Shown: in pieces, positions 27,931 to 39,200 of the stretch | Layout of the letters: each line of letters opens with the position of its first letter | Position numbering within the stretch: the first letter of the stretch is position 1 | NCBI RefSeq assembly: GCF_033568475.1 | Contig: NC_133122.1 | Span: 17,664,206-17,728,205, forward strand | DNA length: 64,000 bases | Direction: 5' to 3' | Origin: Henckelia pumila | Taxonomy: Eukaryota > Streptophyta > Magnoliopsida > Lamiales > Gesneriaceae | Notes under the pieces: generated by a model | The model's input: only the letters and a program-made list of their open reading frames with translations | Told to the model about the DNA's origin: nothing | The model's database searches: none | Translations under genes and position numbers: made by a program

Positions 27931-29785
27931 TTACACAAAAACTTATATGAGAAATTGGCAGGATTTACAGTTTATTGGATAAAAATTTGTAAAATCGTTT
28001 CAAAAAAAACACATTCATATTTTATTAGTAGTAGGATTAATTTCAATATATAATGTAAATTATCGTATTTGCTCGACTTCAACGGTCGAATCATCAATTG
28101 CACGATTTCACATGATTTAGTAATTATGTAGTATTTGAGAGCTTTTAGGAAATATTTTTCAGTTTTTTCTTAATAAAAGTTCACAAAATTTCAAAATTTT
28201 GTTGAGAAAAAACTGAGAAATGCTTCTTAAAAACTCTATCAAACACTACTTTAGTATGATAATTATTATTACTATCCCGTGATTGCAATTTTCATTTAAA
28301 TAAAATTTATTGTGAAGTCACATCTAAATTAACTTTAATAGATATTATCATATTAATTATGCTGATATTATTCTGATTCTACGAAAAATGTTGTCCGATA
28401 TATGCTTCGATTTAAATGAATGGCTTGATTTCATGATCATAATTTTTTGATCATGAGATTATACTTTAGAACTGTAATAAATTTCTAAAATATATTACCT
28501 GAATAAATTGTATATTTGATAGTTCATGGAACAAAATGTCATAATTTATTATACGAAAAGTTTTTTTTTAAAATTATTCTCATTGAATACTATTTAAAAA
28601 TAAAAAATAAATAAATAAAATGGAGGTGTGAGTTGGTAGAAAATGCGATCCTTCTTTCATACTCAGGCATGCTAGCTTACTGATGTTAGTTGTACATAAA
28701 ATAATTCAAGACATATATATGATCAAAACATCCTCATATGTCTAGAGATTCTATATTACATCGAGAAAAATAGTTTCAGTATATTTGTACCAGATGATCA
28801 GTCCATCATTTCATTTTAAAAAAAATACCGATAAACCATACATTTTTGTTTTTAAGTAAAATGATCAGGTGATCATCTCATAAAAAAAAATTTGTTTCTC
28901 CCAACATAACATAAAATCTCTCCCATATGCATGGTTTGGGGTAAAACATTTTATTAATCTAATTTATAATATTGAATCATAAATAAATAAATAATTTATA
29001 TAAACTTTGTCAAGCATCGATCGATTTATTTGGCATTATAATCCTAATGATGCATTTTTCCATTCGTTCAGGTTATTTTTTGCTTTTAACGAAACATTTA
29101 GTGGGCTAGCCCACTATTTTTTTTAATGATATATTGGCGAGCAATTTATTTTATATATTAACTAATCTGAAATATTGCTCATGTAAAATACAAGTAGCCC
29201 ATTTTATTTTAATTTTTTTTATTTTTATTACACCCAACTGCATTTTTATATTAATAGGGTTAATTATGTTGATCACCATTGTGGTTTATGATAATTCATT
29301 AATTGCCCCTTCCATTAAACAATATAATAAAAAGTTATCTTTGGTCAAAGATTTCTATAACATTCCAAATTTACCTTTTTATTAACTTAAATTATTACAA
29401 CTCGACCTTTGTTAATTTTAATGTTCTCATAATTATTATTTTTGAAGTTTTAATAATTATTGGATTAAAATTTTTAAATATTTGTAAAGGTTGACTTCAT
29501 TTTACTATCAATGTGAATGTATTTTAATTAATTTTATTTGAGTGACAATAATATATATTAAATTATATATAATAACAATAAAATAATAATTAGAAAAATA
29601 GTTACAGTTTTATATGGTAAATTAAATTTAAAATATTACATAGTGAAAGTGGCATTGCTTTAATATCAAGTTGTCCACAATTTTCTAGTATCGTAAAATT
29701 TAAAGCTTTTTTTTCCCCCATTTTTGAATATTGTACATGGATCATAAATTTGAAACCTTTTCTTTTACTATTTTACTATGTTTGA
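27931..29785. other. AT-rich intergenic DNA
   Basis: No gene or structured repeat supported on either strand. Open frames at 29134-29494 are hydrophobic low-complexity sequence from an AT-rich base composition. Confidence 0.65.
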
Positions 29786-29794
29786 ATATTGTAC

Positions 29795-29995
29795 ACGGAT
29801 CCGGCGTTAGGGAGTAGAAGAATTTTTCCCCGCACAAATAGAAGGACGTTTCTGATCTCTGCCATTGGTGCAGTGTTGAGCTAGTAGGATCAAGTTGGGG
29901 TTTTGAGAGATTTTTCTTTGTGTAGGTGCTTAAAATATTTACTGGATATCAAAGATTTCCACTCCTTCGAAAGGATTTTGCGTCTCAAGAAGGTA
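29795..29995 (-). pseudogene. F-box gene fragment, relic paralogue of the neighbouring gene
   Basis: Minus-strand translation of 29921-29994 matches residues 29-52 of the intact F-box protein at 30650-31765 (shared core WKSLISS, then FK-x-L). Homology continues leftwards for about 40 bases (KSL..P, then TTGAT) but with a one-base deletion relative to the intact gene, and then decays. The first half of the F-box motif is missing on the right. This is a short, frameshifted copy in the same orientation, 0.7 kb from the end of its paralogue, so probably a tandem-duplication relic. The left limit is uncertain. Confidence 0.7.
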
Positions 29996-30649
29996 TATTT
30001 TAGAACTATGAATTATTTAGGATAATTTCATTTTACTTTTTCAGACACGACTCTTTAAAGATGGATATAGTTTATAACTTCTATCCAGAGAAGGAAACAT
30101 TAATTTAGATAAGATATCTTTCTAGAGATATCATCTATCTACGATATAAAGACACACTTAATTAATTTCCGACTCTAATATTCACTTTCTCCTATTTTAT
30201 TCAAAATTAATAGACATTACGAATTTGCTAAATTCCATAACTAAAAATCTCAATCTTCTTCGAACATTAAATTAATAATCCACATGCTCATGATTACTAA
30301 TAAGATCAAAGTGAAAAGATACATGTAAACACATATATACGTACTTACGAATATTTATTTTAGTCTCACAAACATTCAACATTGATTCTATTGTTTCCTC
30401 CCAGATTTTAATTGGTGTCAAAATTTAATTTCCCGCGTGACACAAAAGTACTATAATATATACACTTCATCCATGATTAATCCATCAACTTTCAAATATT
30501 CTAAAGATATATAATCTCAAAAATTAACTAAATCCAAGGACTCTAAAAAACAATAAAACATTAATCCAAAGTTTTGCTAAGTTTTAGCAAATATTAGAAT
30601 CAAGAAAAATATGAAAGTGTGTTGTGTACACACCAAAAGCAATGCCATA
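29996..30649. other. Spacer and F-box gene 3' flank
   Basis: No gene seen. It separates the F-box relic from the stop codon of the intact F-box gene. Confidence 0.6.
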
Positions 30650-31765
30650 TCAGAGAAGAGTGTCGATGTGAAGTTTGAAATCCAATATTACATCTTCAGC
30701 ATGGCAATGAATATTCTTGTACCCTTTTCCTCCCATTCTAAAAACCTCATGTTTCAACTTGTACCACTCCATGAATCCTCCATTGTAAACCAACATCTCC
30801 CCCTTTTCATCCATCATCACAGGCCGAAAATGAGCCCCGAACCGTGCTCGGAAACCGGCCACGCACATGTCCTGCTTGCTCCATCCCCAATCTCCAGCAC
30901 CATCGAGTTTCCACAACTCGATATCCTGCTGCCCTTCCTTCTTATACATGAGATGCAAATCTCCGTTCAATTCGACCAGCCACTGATCGTCGTCTTGGTA
31001 TTCTTGGATCATGACGATCTCATCCGGCAATAGAACAACGAAGAATTTTTCTTCCCACAAGTCGAAGCACGTGAGACATCTACGGTCATCCGCGTCTCCC
31101 GTCCAGTACAAAATCCCATCAGCAAAAACCCCCCAGGGGGAGCCATCCGCCACGCGATATCGCGCGCTATCCTTGATGATCTTCCACCTCTCGTCGATGT
31201 TCCCGGCGGACACAACAACATCGTCCCTTGACAAAGTGATCATCCGCCAATTCCTGCGGCCTTTGAATTTAGCGACGATCACGTACTGGTTCCTGTCGGG
31301 GACGTACCCGAAACTCGCCTTGGAAATTCCAGAAGGACAATGCATGGAGGCCTTGGGTAAACAGATCTGACAGGCTCGCCTTGTGCTCGGATTGCACACG
31401 AAGAATCTTTGCATGTCCACCACCAAACACAAGAGATTATCCGACCCGAATGGAGAAGGCAAAAACGCGGAGTTCTGGAGGCCGATCGAGGCCAGATCCC
31501 ACCGGTCCAGCACGGCTCCGGAGAGGTCGACTGTGGTCAGGAAGGGTTTCCCTTCCTGTCGCGAAAATAGTATCAAGACGGGGTTTTCCAGCGATTTATT
31601 TTCGTGCAGGCGCTTGAAAGAAGTACTAGAGATCAAAGACTTCCACCTCTTGCAAACGATCTTGTATTTCAAGAGGGTTTTTGTTGGCAATCTGTGGAGT
31701 ATATTCTCCACAATTTCATCAGGCAGGAAACAACATATGTTGGTAGGTTTCTTCTTCATCGGCAT
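30650..31765 (-). CDS. F-box protein with C-terminal F-box-associated region
   Basis: Probable substrate receptor of an SCF (SKP1-CUL1-F-box) ubiquitin ligase. Single exon, 371 aa. The F-box is at about 13-55: LPDEIVENILHRLPTKTLLK, then KIVCKRWKSLISS. The rest, with CNPSTRR (about 124-130), FGYVPDRN, FADGILYW and repeated aromatic/acidic strands, fits the beta-propeller-like F-box-associated region common in plant expansions. No kelch or leucine-rich repeats. The target is unknown. The first ATG gives MPMKKKPT and is only 12 residues before the F-box, so the start is plausible. A decayed partial copy lies downstream (29.8-30.0 kb), as expected of a fast-evolving family. Confidence 0.9.
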   Translation of the reverse strand: MPMKKKPTNICCFLPDEIVENILHRLPTKTLLKYKIVCKRWKSLISSTSFKRLHENKSLENPVLILFSRQEGKPFLTTVDLSGAVLDRWDLASIGLQNSAFLPSPFGSDNLLCLVVDMQRFFVCNPSTRRACQICLPKASMHCPSGISKASFGYVPDRNQYVIVAKFKGRRNWRMITLSRDDVVVSAGNIDERWKIIKDSARYRVADGSPWGVFADGILYWTGDADDRRCLTCFDLWEEKFFVVLLPDEIVMIQEYQDDDQWLVELNGDLHLMYKKEGQQDIELWKLDGAGDWGWSKQDMCVAGFRARFGAHFRPVMMDEKGEMLVYNGGFMEWYKLKHEVFRMGGKGYKNIHCHAEDVILDFKLHIDTLL

Positions 31766-31817
31766 GGTTATAAACTGGAAAGTTCAGTACCTCTATTTAA
31801 TGAATTATGCTTAATTT

Positions 31818-31831
31818 ATTTATATTTTATA
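31818..31831 (-). promoter_or_regulatory. Possible TATA box of the F-box gene
   Basis: The minus strand reads TAAAATATAAATA about 55-65 bases upstream of the ATG. The surroundings are AT-rich, so this is a position-based guess. Confidence 0.35.
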
Positions 31832-32073
31832 CCTAAAGCACAATCCCAGCAGATTTGGGAACAATTGTACGTACGTCTGCTATAGAGATCTAAGTAATGA
31901 AGGAAACTTTTTAATAAAGTGACTTTTTAAAAAATCATGTTTCCAAATCTTTAATTTGGATATGAATTGTACTTAGAGAAGGAAATTTTTGATTGAGGTA
32001 TCTTTTTCATTTATGCTTAACTTATTAATCTTGAGTTCGACATGATGATGTGTAGATACGTATATTTTATGCA

Positions 32074-32841
32074 ATTGAAATATTAATTATCGAGTATTGA
32101 TACTTTTTTTTTTTTTTTTTTAATTTTTAAAGCGATATGCTATCTAATTTAAATTTTTAAAAAAAGGATATGATAGATAAAGACAGTATTGAAGATTTTT
32201 TTTAAAAAAAGATATTTTAGAAAAATAGAATAATAAATTTCAAATTATCAATAAGAATTGTATGAGTGTATTATGCACTCATACTCATTTTTTTTATTAG
32301 TATGGGTGTATACATTTTAGGTTTCATCAAATTAATTAAAAGTTATTTATTTAAGGACCAAGAAGATTTTTTTTATTAAATAGTAAGATAATATATATAA
32401 TTGAAATATTTATCGAGTATTAATTTAAATTTTTTTTAAAAAAATTAAGGATATGATAGATATATAAAAGACAGTATTGAAGGTTTTTAAAAAAACAAGA
32501 TATTTTAGCAAAATAGAATAATAAATTTCAAATTATCAATAAGAAATAAAAAAATGAGCATGAGTGTATACATTTTAGGTTTCATCAAAAAAAAAAAACT
32601 CCTATGAGACAGTCTCAAATGCCATTTTTTTTAGACGAGTCTCTTATATAGGTTATTCATTAAAAAGTATTATATTTTATGCCAAAAGTATTATTTATTA
32701 TTATAAATATGGATAGAATTGACCCGTCTCACGTATGAGACCGTCTTACAGGAGTGTTACTCTTCATCAAATTAAATAAAATTTATTTATTTTTTAAGGA
32801 CCAAGAAGATATTTTTTATTAAATAGTAAGATAATATATAT
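32074..32841. repeat. Two-unit direct tandem duplication (about 260-325 bp units)
   Basis: Unit 1 (about 32074-32399) and unit 2 (about 32400-32841) share the same order of landmarks: ATTGAAATATT, TATCGAGTATT, GGATATGATAGAT, GACAGTATTGAAG, GATATTTTAG, AATTTCAAATTATCAATAAG, TTTTAGGTTTCATCAAA, AAGGACCAAGAAGAT, TAGTAAGATAATATATA. Unit 2 is interrupted by a MITE at 32590-32762, so the duplication is older than that insertion. No coding frame. Confidence 0.8.
32590..32762 (-). mobile_element. 173-bp MITE, copy 1, with 9-bp target duplication
   Basis: TTCATCAAA occurs at 32581-32589 and again at 32763-32771. The ends are inverted: ACTCCTATGAGACAGTCTCA on the left and, complemented, GAGTAACACTCCTGTAAGAC on the right. 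Unit 1 of the surrounding tandem repeat holds the uninterrupted target (TTCATCAAATTAA), confirming the insertion point. The 9-bp duplication suggests a Mutator-like family. Opposite in orientation to the copy at 32842-33012. Confidence 0.8.
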
Positions 32842-33012
32842 GAGTAACACTCCTGTGAGACGGTCTCATCCGTGAGACGGGTCAACCCTACTCATATTTA
32901 TAATAGTAAGTAATACTTTTGGCATAAAATGTAATACTTTTTAATGAATAACCCATATAAGAGACCCGTCTAAAAAAAATGGCCCTTGAGACCGTCTCAT
33001 AGGAGTTTTGTC
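32842..33012 (+). mobile_element. 171-bp MITE, copy 2, with 9-bp target duplication
   Basis: AATATATAT flanks it at 32833-32841 and 33013-33021 (AT-rich, so weaker evidence alone). It starts GAGTAACACTCCTGTGAGAC and ends GGAGTTTTGTC. The body is the reverse complement of the 32590-32762 copy apart from scattered changes. The two copies are only 79 bases apart and inverted, so a transcript across them could fold into a long hairpin. Confidence 0.75.
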
Positions 33013-33194
33013 AATATATATATTGGGTTTTGATCTCTTGAAAAACCATTCGTGAGTATTTACATAAGCACCAGTTAACGTGACATTTCAGTTAACGTGG
33101 TATTCACTTATTGGATGTAAAAATGTAACGTCAGCCGATTCTCATATATATACATATATGCCCATGATGGTTAGCAAGAGATCAAAACTCTAAT

Positions 33195-34331
33195 TCAAAA
33201 TTCGATATTTTGATTGGTTACATGTTGAATTGTCTAAATTTCAAGTTGACCGTGAGTTTCACTTATTAACATGCTATGAAATGTTCTTTTATTTTAATTT
33301 TGTTTCCTGGATTTTTTTTTATTTAAAGAAAACCAAGTTAATTAATTCAAAATGTCTTGCATTAAAACAGAATCAATAAAAGATGGAGTTACTCCATTAC
33401 ACCATTTTAAACTATAAGATAACACAAAGGCTTCCCGGGCAAGAAGATGTGTTACCCGGTTCGCCGTTCTCCTCATATGTTGGACATATATGAAATTATC
33501 CAGCTCCAATAACGATTGAATCTCCATCACTAAGATCCCATTCGGAACCAAATCTTCCGATGTACTTTTGATGGCTTCAATGGCTTGTAATGAATCAGAG
33601 AAAATACATACCTCATTAAGGCCAAGTCTTAGACACACATGCATACCATATTTGATTGCTAAAATCTCTAGCTTTCACTGAACCGGAGTTCTTCAAAACA
33701 CTAGCTGATGCAACCTGGACTGTTCCGTTGGAACTCTTAATCATTGCTCCCACACTCCACATGTTGCTATTCGGTTTAAACTCTTTATCCACATCTAATC
33801 TTAATTTATGATGTACTGTGGACTCCATTTTTGTTCACTCAAACTCTTCTGGTTCAGGGCACCATTACTATATTTATCTGTTCGATGGAAGGAATCCAGA
33901 AAAGTACCATGCCCCTGTATTGTAAACTCATATTTGTTTCTCAAAGGATCATGTCTACGCTCACATTTTTTTGCCCAACATGTAATCACAAATAATTCAA
34001 ATTCCTCACCCTTAACTCTGTTCAATAGTACCAAGAAAATATCAATGAAGCTTGCATCGGTAATTTTTTTCAGAACACTCCAAATTGCCAAACTCCTCCA
34101 TATGTTTCGGATTACCGGGAAAAACAACAACACATAGAAGTAGAGCATGATATATTTTACACAGTTTCAAATTTCATTAACAGGAACATGATGTGCTAAC
34201 AGATTCATCGATGATGAAATAGAATTCAAAGAAGCACGCCATAAGAAAATACGAACCTTTGGTGGAAGCTTAAGATTCCAGAACATTCTCCACCAGTTAT
34301 GAAGAGGCTGTTTTGACTGAAAATCTGGAGG
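33195..34331. repeat. Duplicated segment, copy 1, left part
   Basis: Homologous along its length to 55655-56800. The shared stretch starts outside the LINE (TTGATTGGTTACATGTTG...GTCTAAATT at 33211) and continues through it. The match resumes right of the Copia insertion and ends at about 45957. Without the insert, copy 1 is about 3.30 kb and copy 2 about 3.31 kb, in the same orientation. Confidence 0.75.
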
Positions 34332-34336
34332 TGCCA
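33330..34336 (-). mobile_element. LINE (L1-type), 3' part: zf-RVT region and RNase H, degraded
   Basis: Minus-strand frames give the C-terminal half of a plant LINE ORF2. At 34167-34336 is the zf-RVT-like region (LPPKVRIFLWRASLNSISS). At 33616-33828 is WSVGAMIKSSNGTVQVASASV, and at 33342-33644 the RNase H-like part (CIFSDSLQAIEAIKS, then VTHLLAREAF). Frames are broken by shifts, so it is dead. The element is split at 34336 by a Copia insertion and continues at 43796-45360. Confidence 0.8.
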
Positions 34337-36197
34337 TGTTGGAAAACGCGGCTCTCTGATCAATCACGATTGATACCCGGTGGCGGAAGTTTAAAAATTT
34401 TATCATGGAACAATTCCATGGTGTGGGTATCAACCGTTCAACGATTAAATTATTGTGTGTGTAAAATTCAAATAACAATTAATTAAATTTTACCTTCAAT
34501 CTCGAAGCGAGATTAATGGACACCACACAGATTTCTCTGCGCTTCTTGTATCTCCCAGGAACTGATGAACTCCTTCAATCAGGTCCACGAATGAGGTTTA
34601 AATCCCTCTGACAGATTGCACTAGAAAATCTGTCAGAAGTTTTCTGCGAAGAGATTAAACGAATCTGATTCGTTATTCCTGACTGCGATTCAAAATCACA
34701 GACCGAAATTTTCTCACGCAGAGAAGGGAGGGGGCGGCCGAATACTGAGAGAGGGAGACTAGGGTTTTCGATTTTTTCCTCTCAAATTATGACCTGTTGT
34801 GTGTAATTTCTGTACTCCAATAACTTATTTATAATGCAGGCCACTAACACCTTAGGGCCCATTAGTCATAAGTTGAGGCCCGACAAGCAAAGCCAACACG
34901 TTCAGAAATTAATATAAAATTCATCGTGACTCCGATTGATAAACCGATTTTACCAATGTGCACAGAAACCATTTCTGCACATTTTATAGTCAAGATAAAT
35001 TTTCCTGAATCCGAATTCAGTGGTTTCCAAAAATGTACATCCCTATGTCATTTTAGGAAATCCTACTCCCTTACTCTTATTTAAGAAGTCCAACTTCTTT
35101 ATTCATTAAATTTAACTCTTTAAATTTAACTATCTCAACGGGGATTAAAACTCCATTACACTGTGTGACCCTCAATGGTTCAGGGATACAGCTAGCCGTG
35201 GGCTCACAACTCCTTGTGACTCGGAACAACGATTTCCGACTTGCCCAACGAATCATGGTAAAGCGCCTAGCAACATCGCCCCATGATTCCCTAGGTATCA
35301 CTGATAGTGCCTACAAGAACCAGTAGATTTTGGTTAGCGTACAGTACGGTCCCTTCATCCATATATCCCGATCGAATCAACAACCATTGGTATATCGAGA
35401 GTCGCTCAAGATTCGATAACTATACAATACATCTTGAAGATCCAATTAGTGACATCGCATGTGCTACTAAGAAACCATTTCTTAAATCACATCAAGTACT
35501 CTGGCCAGAGATTCGTCACACTAATATCTCCTCAGATCGCATAGGATATCCACACTCGCAAGTATGTGGTGAATCCTTGACAACAATGCATCGACTCCTA
35601 TATGTGTTGTAACTGTACCCAATCCCGACACCTGATGACCCCCATAGAGTCGGTAAACGAGTCAAAGCACAGTACTAGCATACAGAGTCTCCATGATGTT
35701 TCAAGTAGTAAGGACTAATGGTGTACAACCAAAACCGCGGACTTTATCCACTCGATAAGTGATAACCACTTGGAAAGTCCGGATAGGGTAGTTCGATTAT
35801 TCATCCTATGAATATCCATTTGCATGCTTCGAACATCTCCATGTTCCCTACCAATGAAACGTGGTACTCCGCATCGCAAATGCTAGTCTCACACTCGAGC
35901 GATCCTTATCCTTATTCTCGGACGGCTCAATCGACTAGGAACAGTTTAGAATATACAGTGACTATAAGATGTATTTCATGATAGACATCCCCATGTTCTA
36001 CCACATCTTACATACACTATAGTATATTCAAGGTCTTTATCAAAACAACAATAGTATATCACAATATAAAAATATGAAGAAAGATAAAGTCATTGCCATT
36101 AATAAAAGTGTAAATTTACATTAAACAAAAGATTGTTTGTACAAAGAGTCATCAAAGCCCATAGCCACAAGTTGGCTCACTGGGCACCCACTCTTTC
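34337..36197 (-). repeat. 3' LTR of the Copia element
   Basis: 1861 bp. TATA box TATAAATA (minus) at 34826-34833. Open frames inside, such as 35077-35301 and 35307-35612, recur identically in the other LTR and have no gene-like features. Confidence 0.95.
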
Positions 36198-36212
36198 AAT
36201 CTCCCACTTGCC

Positions 36213-39200
36213 CTATAGCCAACTAGTCATACTACGTAGACCCATTGCTTCGCGATGTTTGTCAAACAATGGTCCTGGCAAGGGCTTAGTAAGCGGATCA
36301 ACGATATTGTCTGCAGAGGCCACTCGTTCGACAGTGATGTCTCCTCTTTCCACAATCTCCCGGATGATGTGGTATTTCCTCAGTACGTGTTTGGATCTTT
36401 GATGAGACCTTGGTTCCTTTGCTTGAGCAACGGCACCCGTGTTGTCACAGTACACCGGGACTGGACCAACAAATTCAGGAATGACGCCCAACTCTTGGAC
36501 GAACTTCCTCATCCAAACGGCCTCTTTAGCAGCAGCTGATGCTGCAATGTATTCAGCCTCAGTGGTGGAATCCGCTGTGGTGTCCTGCTTGGAACTCTTC
36601 CAAGAGACAGCACCGCCATTGAGCATGAACACAAATCCAGAGGTTGACTTCGAGTCATCCACGTCACTTTGGAAGCTAGAGTCGGTATAGCCTTCCAATT
36701 TCAGATCTCGTCCTCCATATACCATGAACATATTCTTAGTCCTTCGTAAGTACTTAAGAATGTCCTTCACGGCTTTCCAATGCATTTGACCAGGATTAGA
36801 CTGATATCTGCTCGTGACACTCAGAGCAAATGCTACATCCGGTCTGGTAGATATCATCCCATACATGATACTACCTATAGCTGACGCATATGGTACATGT
36901 GTCATATTCTCTATCTCTGCATCAGTCTTGGGACACATAGACTTGGATAGAGAAACTCCATGACACATGGGTAGATGTCCTCTCTTGGACCCATCCATTG
37001 AAAACCGTTTCAATATGGTGTCGATGTAGGTTGATTGAGTGAGTCCTATCATTCTCTTAGATCTATCTCTATAGATCTGTATCCCAAGAATGTAGGATGC
37101 CTCACCCAAATCCTTCATCGAGAATCTACCTGATAACCATATCTTTGTTGACTGCAACATCCCTACATCATTCCCAATGAGTAGGATGTCATCAACATAA
37201 AGTACTAAGAATGTCACAGCATCCTTAACTACTTTCTTGTACACGCACGGTTCCTCCGGGTTCTTGATGAAACCAAAATCTTTTATTGTTTCATCAAATT
37301 TCTGGTTCCAACTTCTTGATGCTTGTTTTAGACCATAAATTGATCTCTGAAGCTTGCATACCTTATGCTCGCTTCCCATGGATGTGAACCCCTCAGGCTG
37401 CTTCATATAGATTTCTTCCTTAATGTCTCCATTAAGAAAAGCAGTCTTCACATCCATTTGCCATATCTCATAGTCATACCATGCAGCTATGGCAATAAGG
37501 ATTCTTATGGACTTGAACATTGCAACTGGTGAAAAGGTTTCATCATAGTCAACTCCTTGTCTTTGAGTATAACCTTTTGCCACCAATCGTGCCTTGTAGG
37601 TCAATACTTTACCATCAGGCCCAAGCTTTCTCTTGTAGATCCATTTACACCCTATTGGAACAATTCCATCAGGAGGATCTACTAAAGACCAAACTTGGTT
37701 TGTATGCATCGAATCCAATTCAGACTGCATAGCTTCAAGCCATAAATTTGAATCCGCATCAGAAATTGCTTCCTTGAAGTTTCTTGGATCACATCCAATG
37801 TCGGGTTCATCTTGATCCCCTTCAAGAAGAAGACCATATCGAACAGGAGGTCTAGAAGTCCTCTCGGATCTTCTAGGTTCAGGCGTGTCCGGTAATGGTT
37901 CCTGAGGCATAGGATCGTTATTTTGTATTTCGGGTTCTTCTCGAACTTCTTTGAGTTCCATCATCTCGCCTTTCTTATCCAATAAGAACTCCTTCTCCAA
38001 GAAGGTGGCATTCCTAGAAACAAACACCTTTGTTTCAGCAGGATAATAGAAATAATATCCGATTGAATTCTTCGGATACCCTACAAAATAACATAAGCTG
38101 GATCGACTATCCAACTTATCTCCCACTGTCCGCTTCACGTAAGCAGGACATCCCCAAATCCTCAAGTACGAATACTTAGGAGCTTTGCCATTCCATAACT
38201 CGTATGGTGTTTTGTCCACTGCTTTAGTGTGGACGTTGTTCAACAACAATACCGCCGTTTCAAGCGCATAGCCCCAAAACGAAGGTGGAAGTTCAGTGAA
38301 GCTCATCATGGATCGAACCATGTCCAACAAAGTTCGATTACGACGCTCCGATACACCATTAAGCTGTGGTGTCATAGGAGGAGTCCACTGAGAGAGAATC
38401 CCATTCTCTTTTAGATAGTCCAAAAACTCGGTACTTAAGTATTCTCCACCTCGATCCGATCGAAGTGCTTTAATACTTTTACCTAGCTTGTTTTCTACTT
38501 CAGCCTTGAATTCTTTGAACTTTTCAAATGCTTCAGACTTATATTTCATTAAATATAAATACCCATACCTTGAATAATCGTCAGTAAAGGTAATGAAGTA
38601 GGTGTGGTCATATTGAGTCCCAACTCTAAATGGTCCACAAACATCTGTATGGATCAAATCCAACAGATTTTGACTACGCTCAGGTTTCCCCTTAAAAGGA
38701 GATTTAGTCATTTTTCCTTTCAGGCAGGATTCACAAGTAGGTAGAGAGTTAATATCAGACATATCAAACATGCCCTCTCCCACTAGCTTGTTCATCCTCC
38801 TTGAGGAAATATGACCTAGTCTAGCGTGCCAAAGGTTTGCTGGGTTTTGACTATCGATTTTCCTTTTGTTTGTTGTCTCCGGTTTATCAATATAATTTAT
38901 TGGAACGTCTTTTAGTTTTAAGTTGTATAGATCGTTTTCAAGTTGTCCATTTCCAATCAAACATTCATTCTTGTAAATATTGCAAATCCCATTCACAAAA
39001 TTGCAAGAATAACCATCTCTATCTAGCATAGAAACAGAAATAATGTTTTTAATTAAATCCGGAACAAATAAAACATCTCTTAAAAATAACTTAAAACCGT
39101 TCTGCAAAATTAAACAAACATCTCCAATGGCTGTAGCTTCAACTCTGGAACCATTCCCGAGCCTCAGCTGGGTCTCACCCATTCTAAGCCTGCGACTTCT

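Noticed and set aside
30611-31885. Plus-strand frames of up to 143 codons over the F-box gene
   Set aside because: They are antisense shadows of the F-box coding frame with no domains.
35077-35612. Frames of 74 and 101 codons in the Copia LTR, repeated at 42669-43204
   Set aside because: Their exact recurrence in both LTRs reflects LTR identity, not a gene family.
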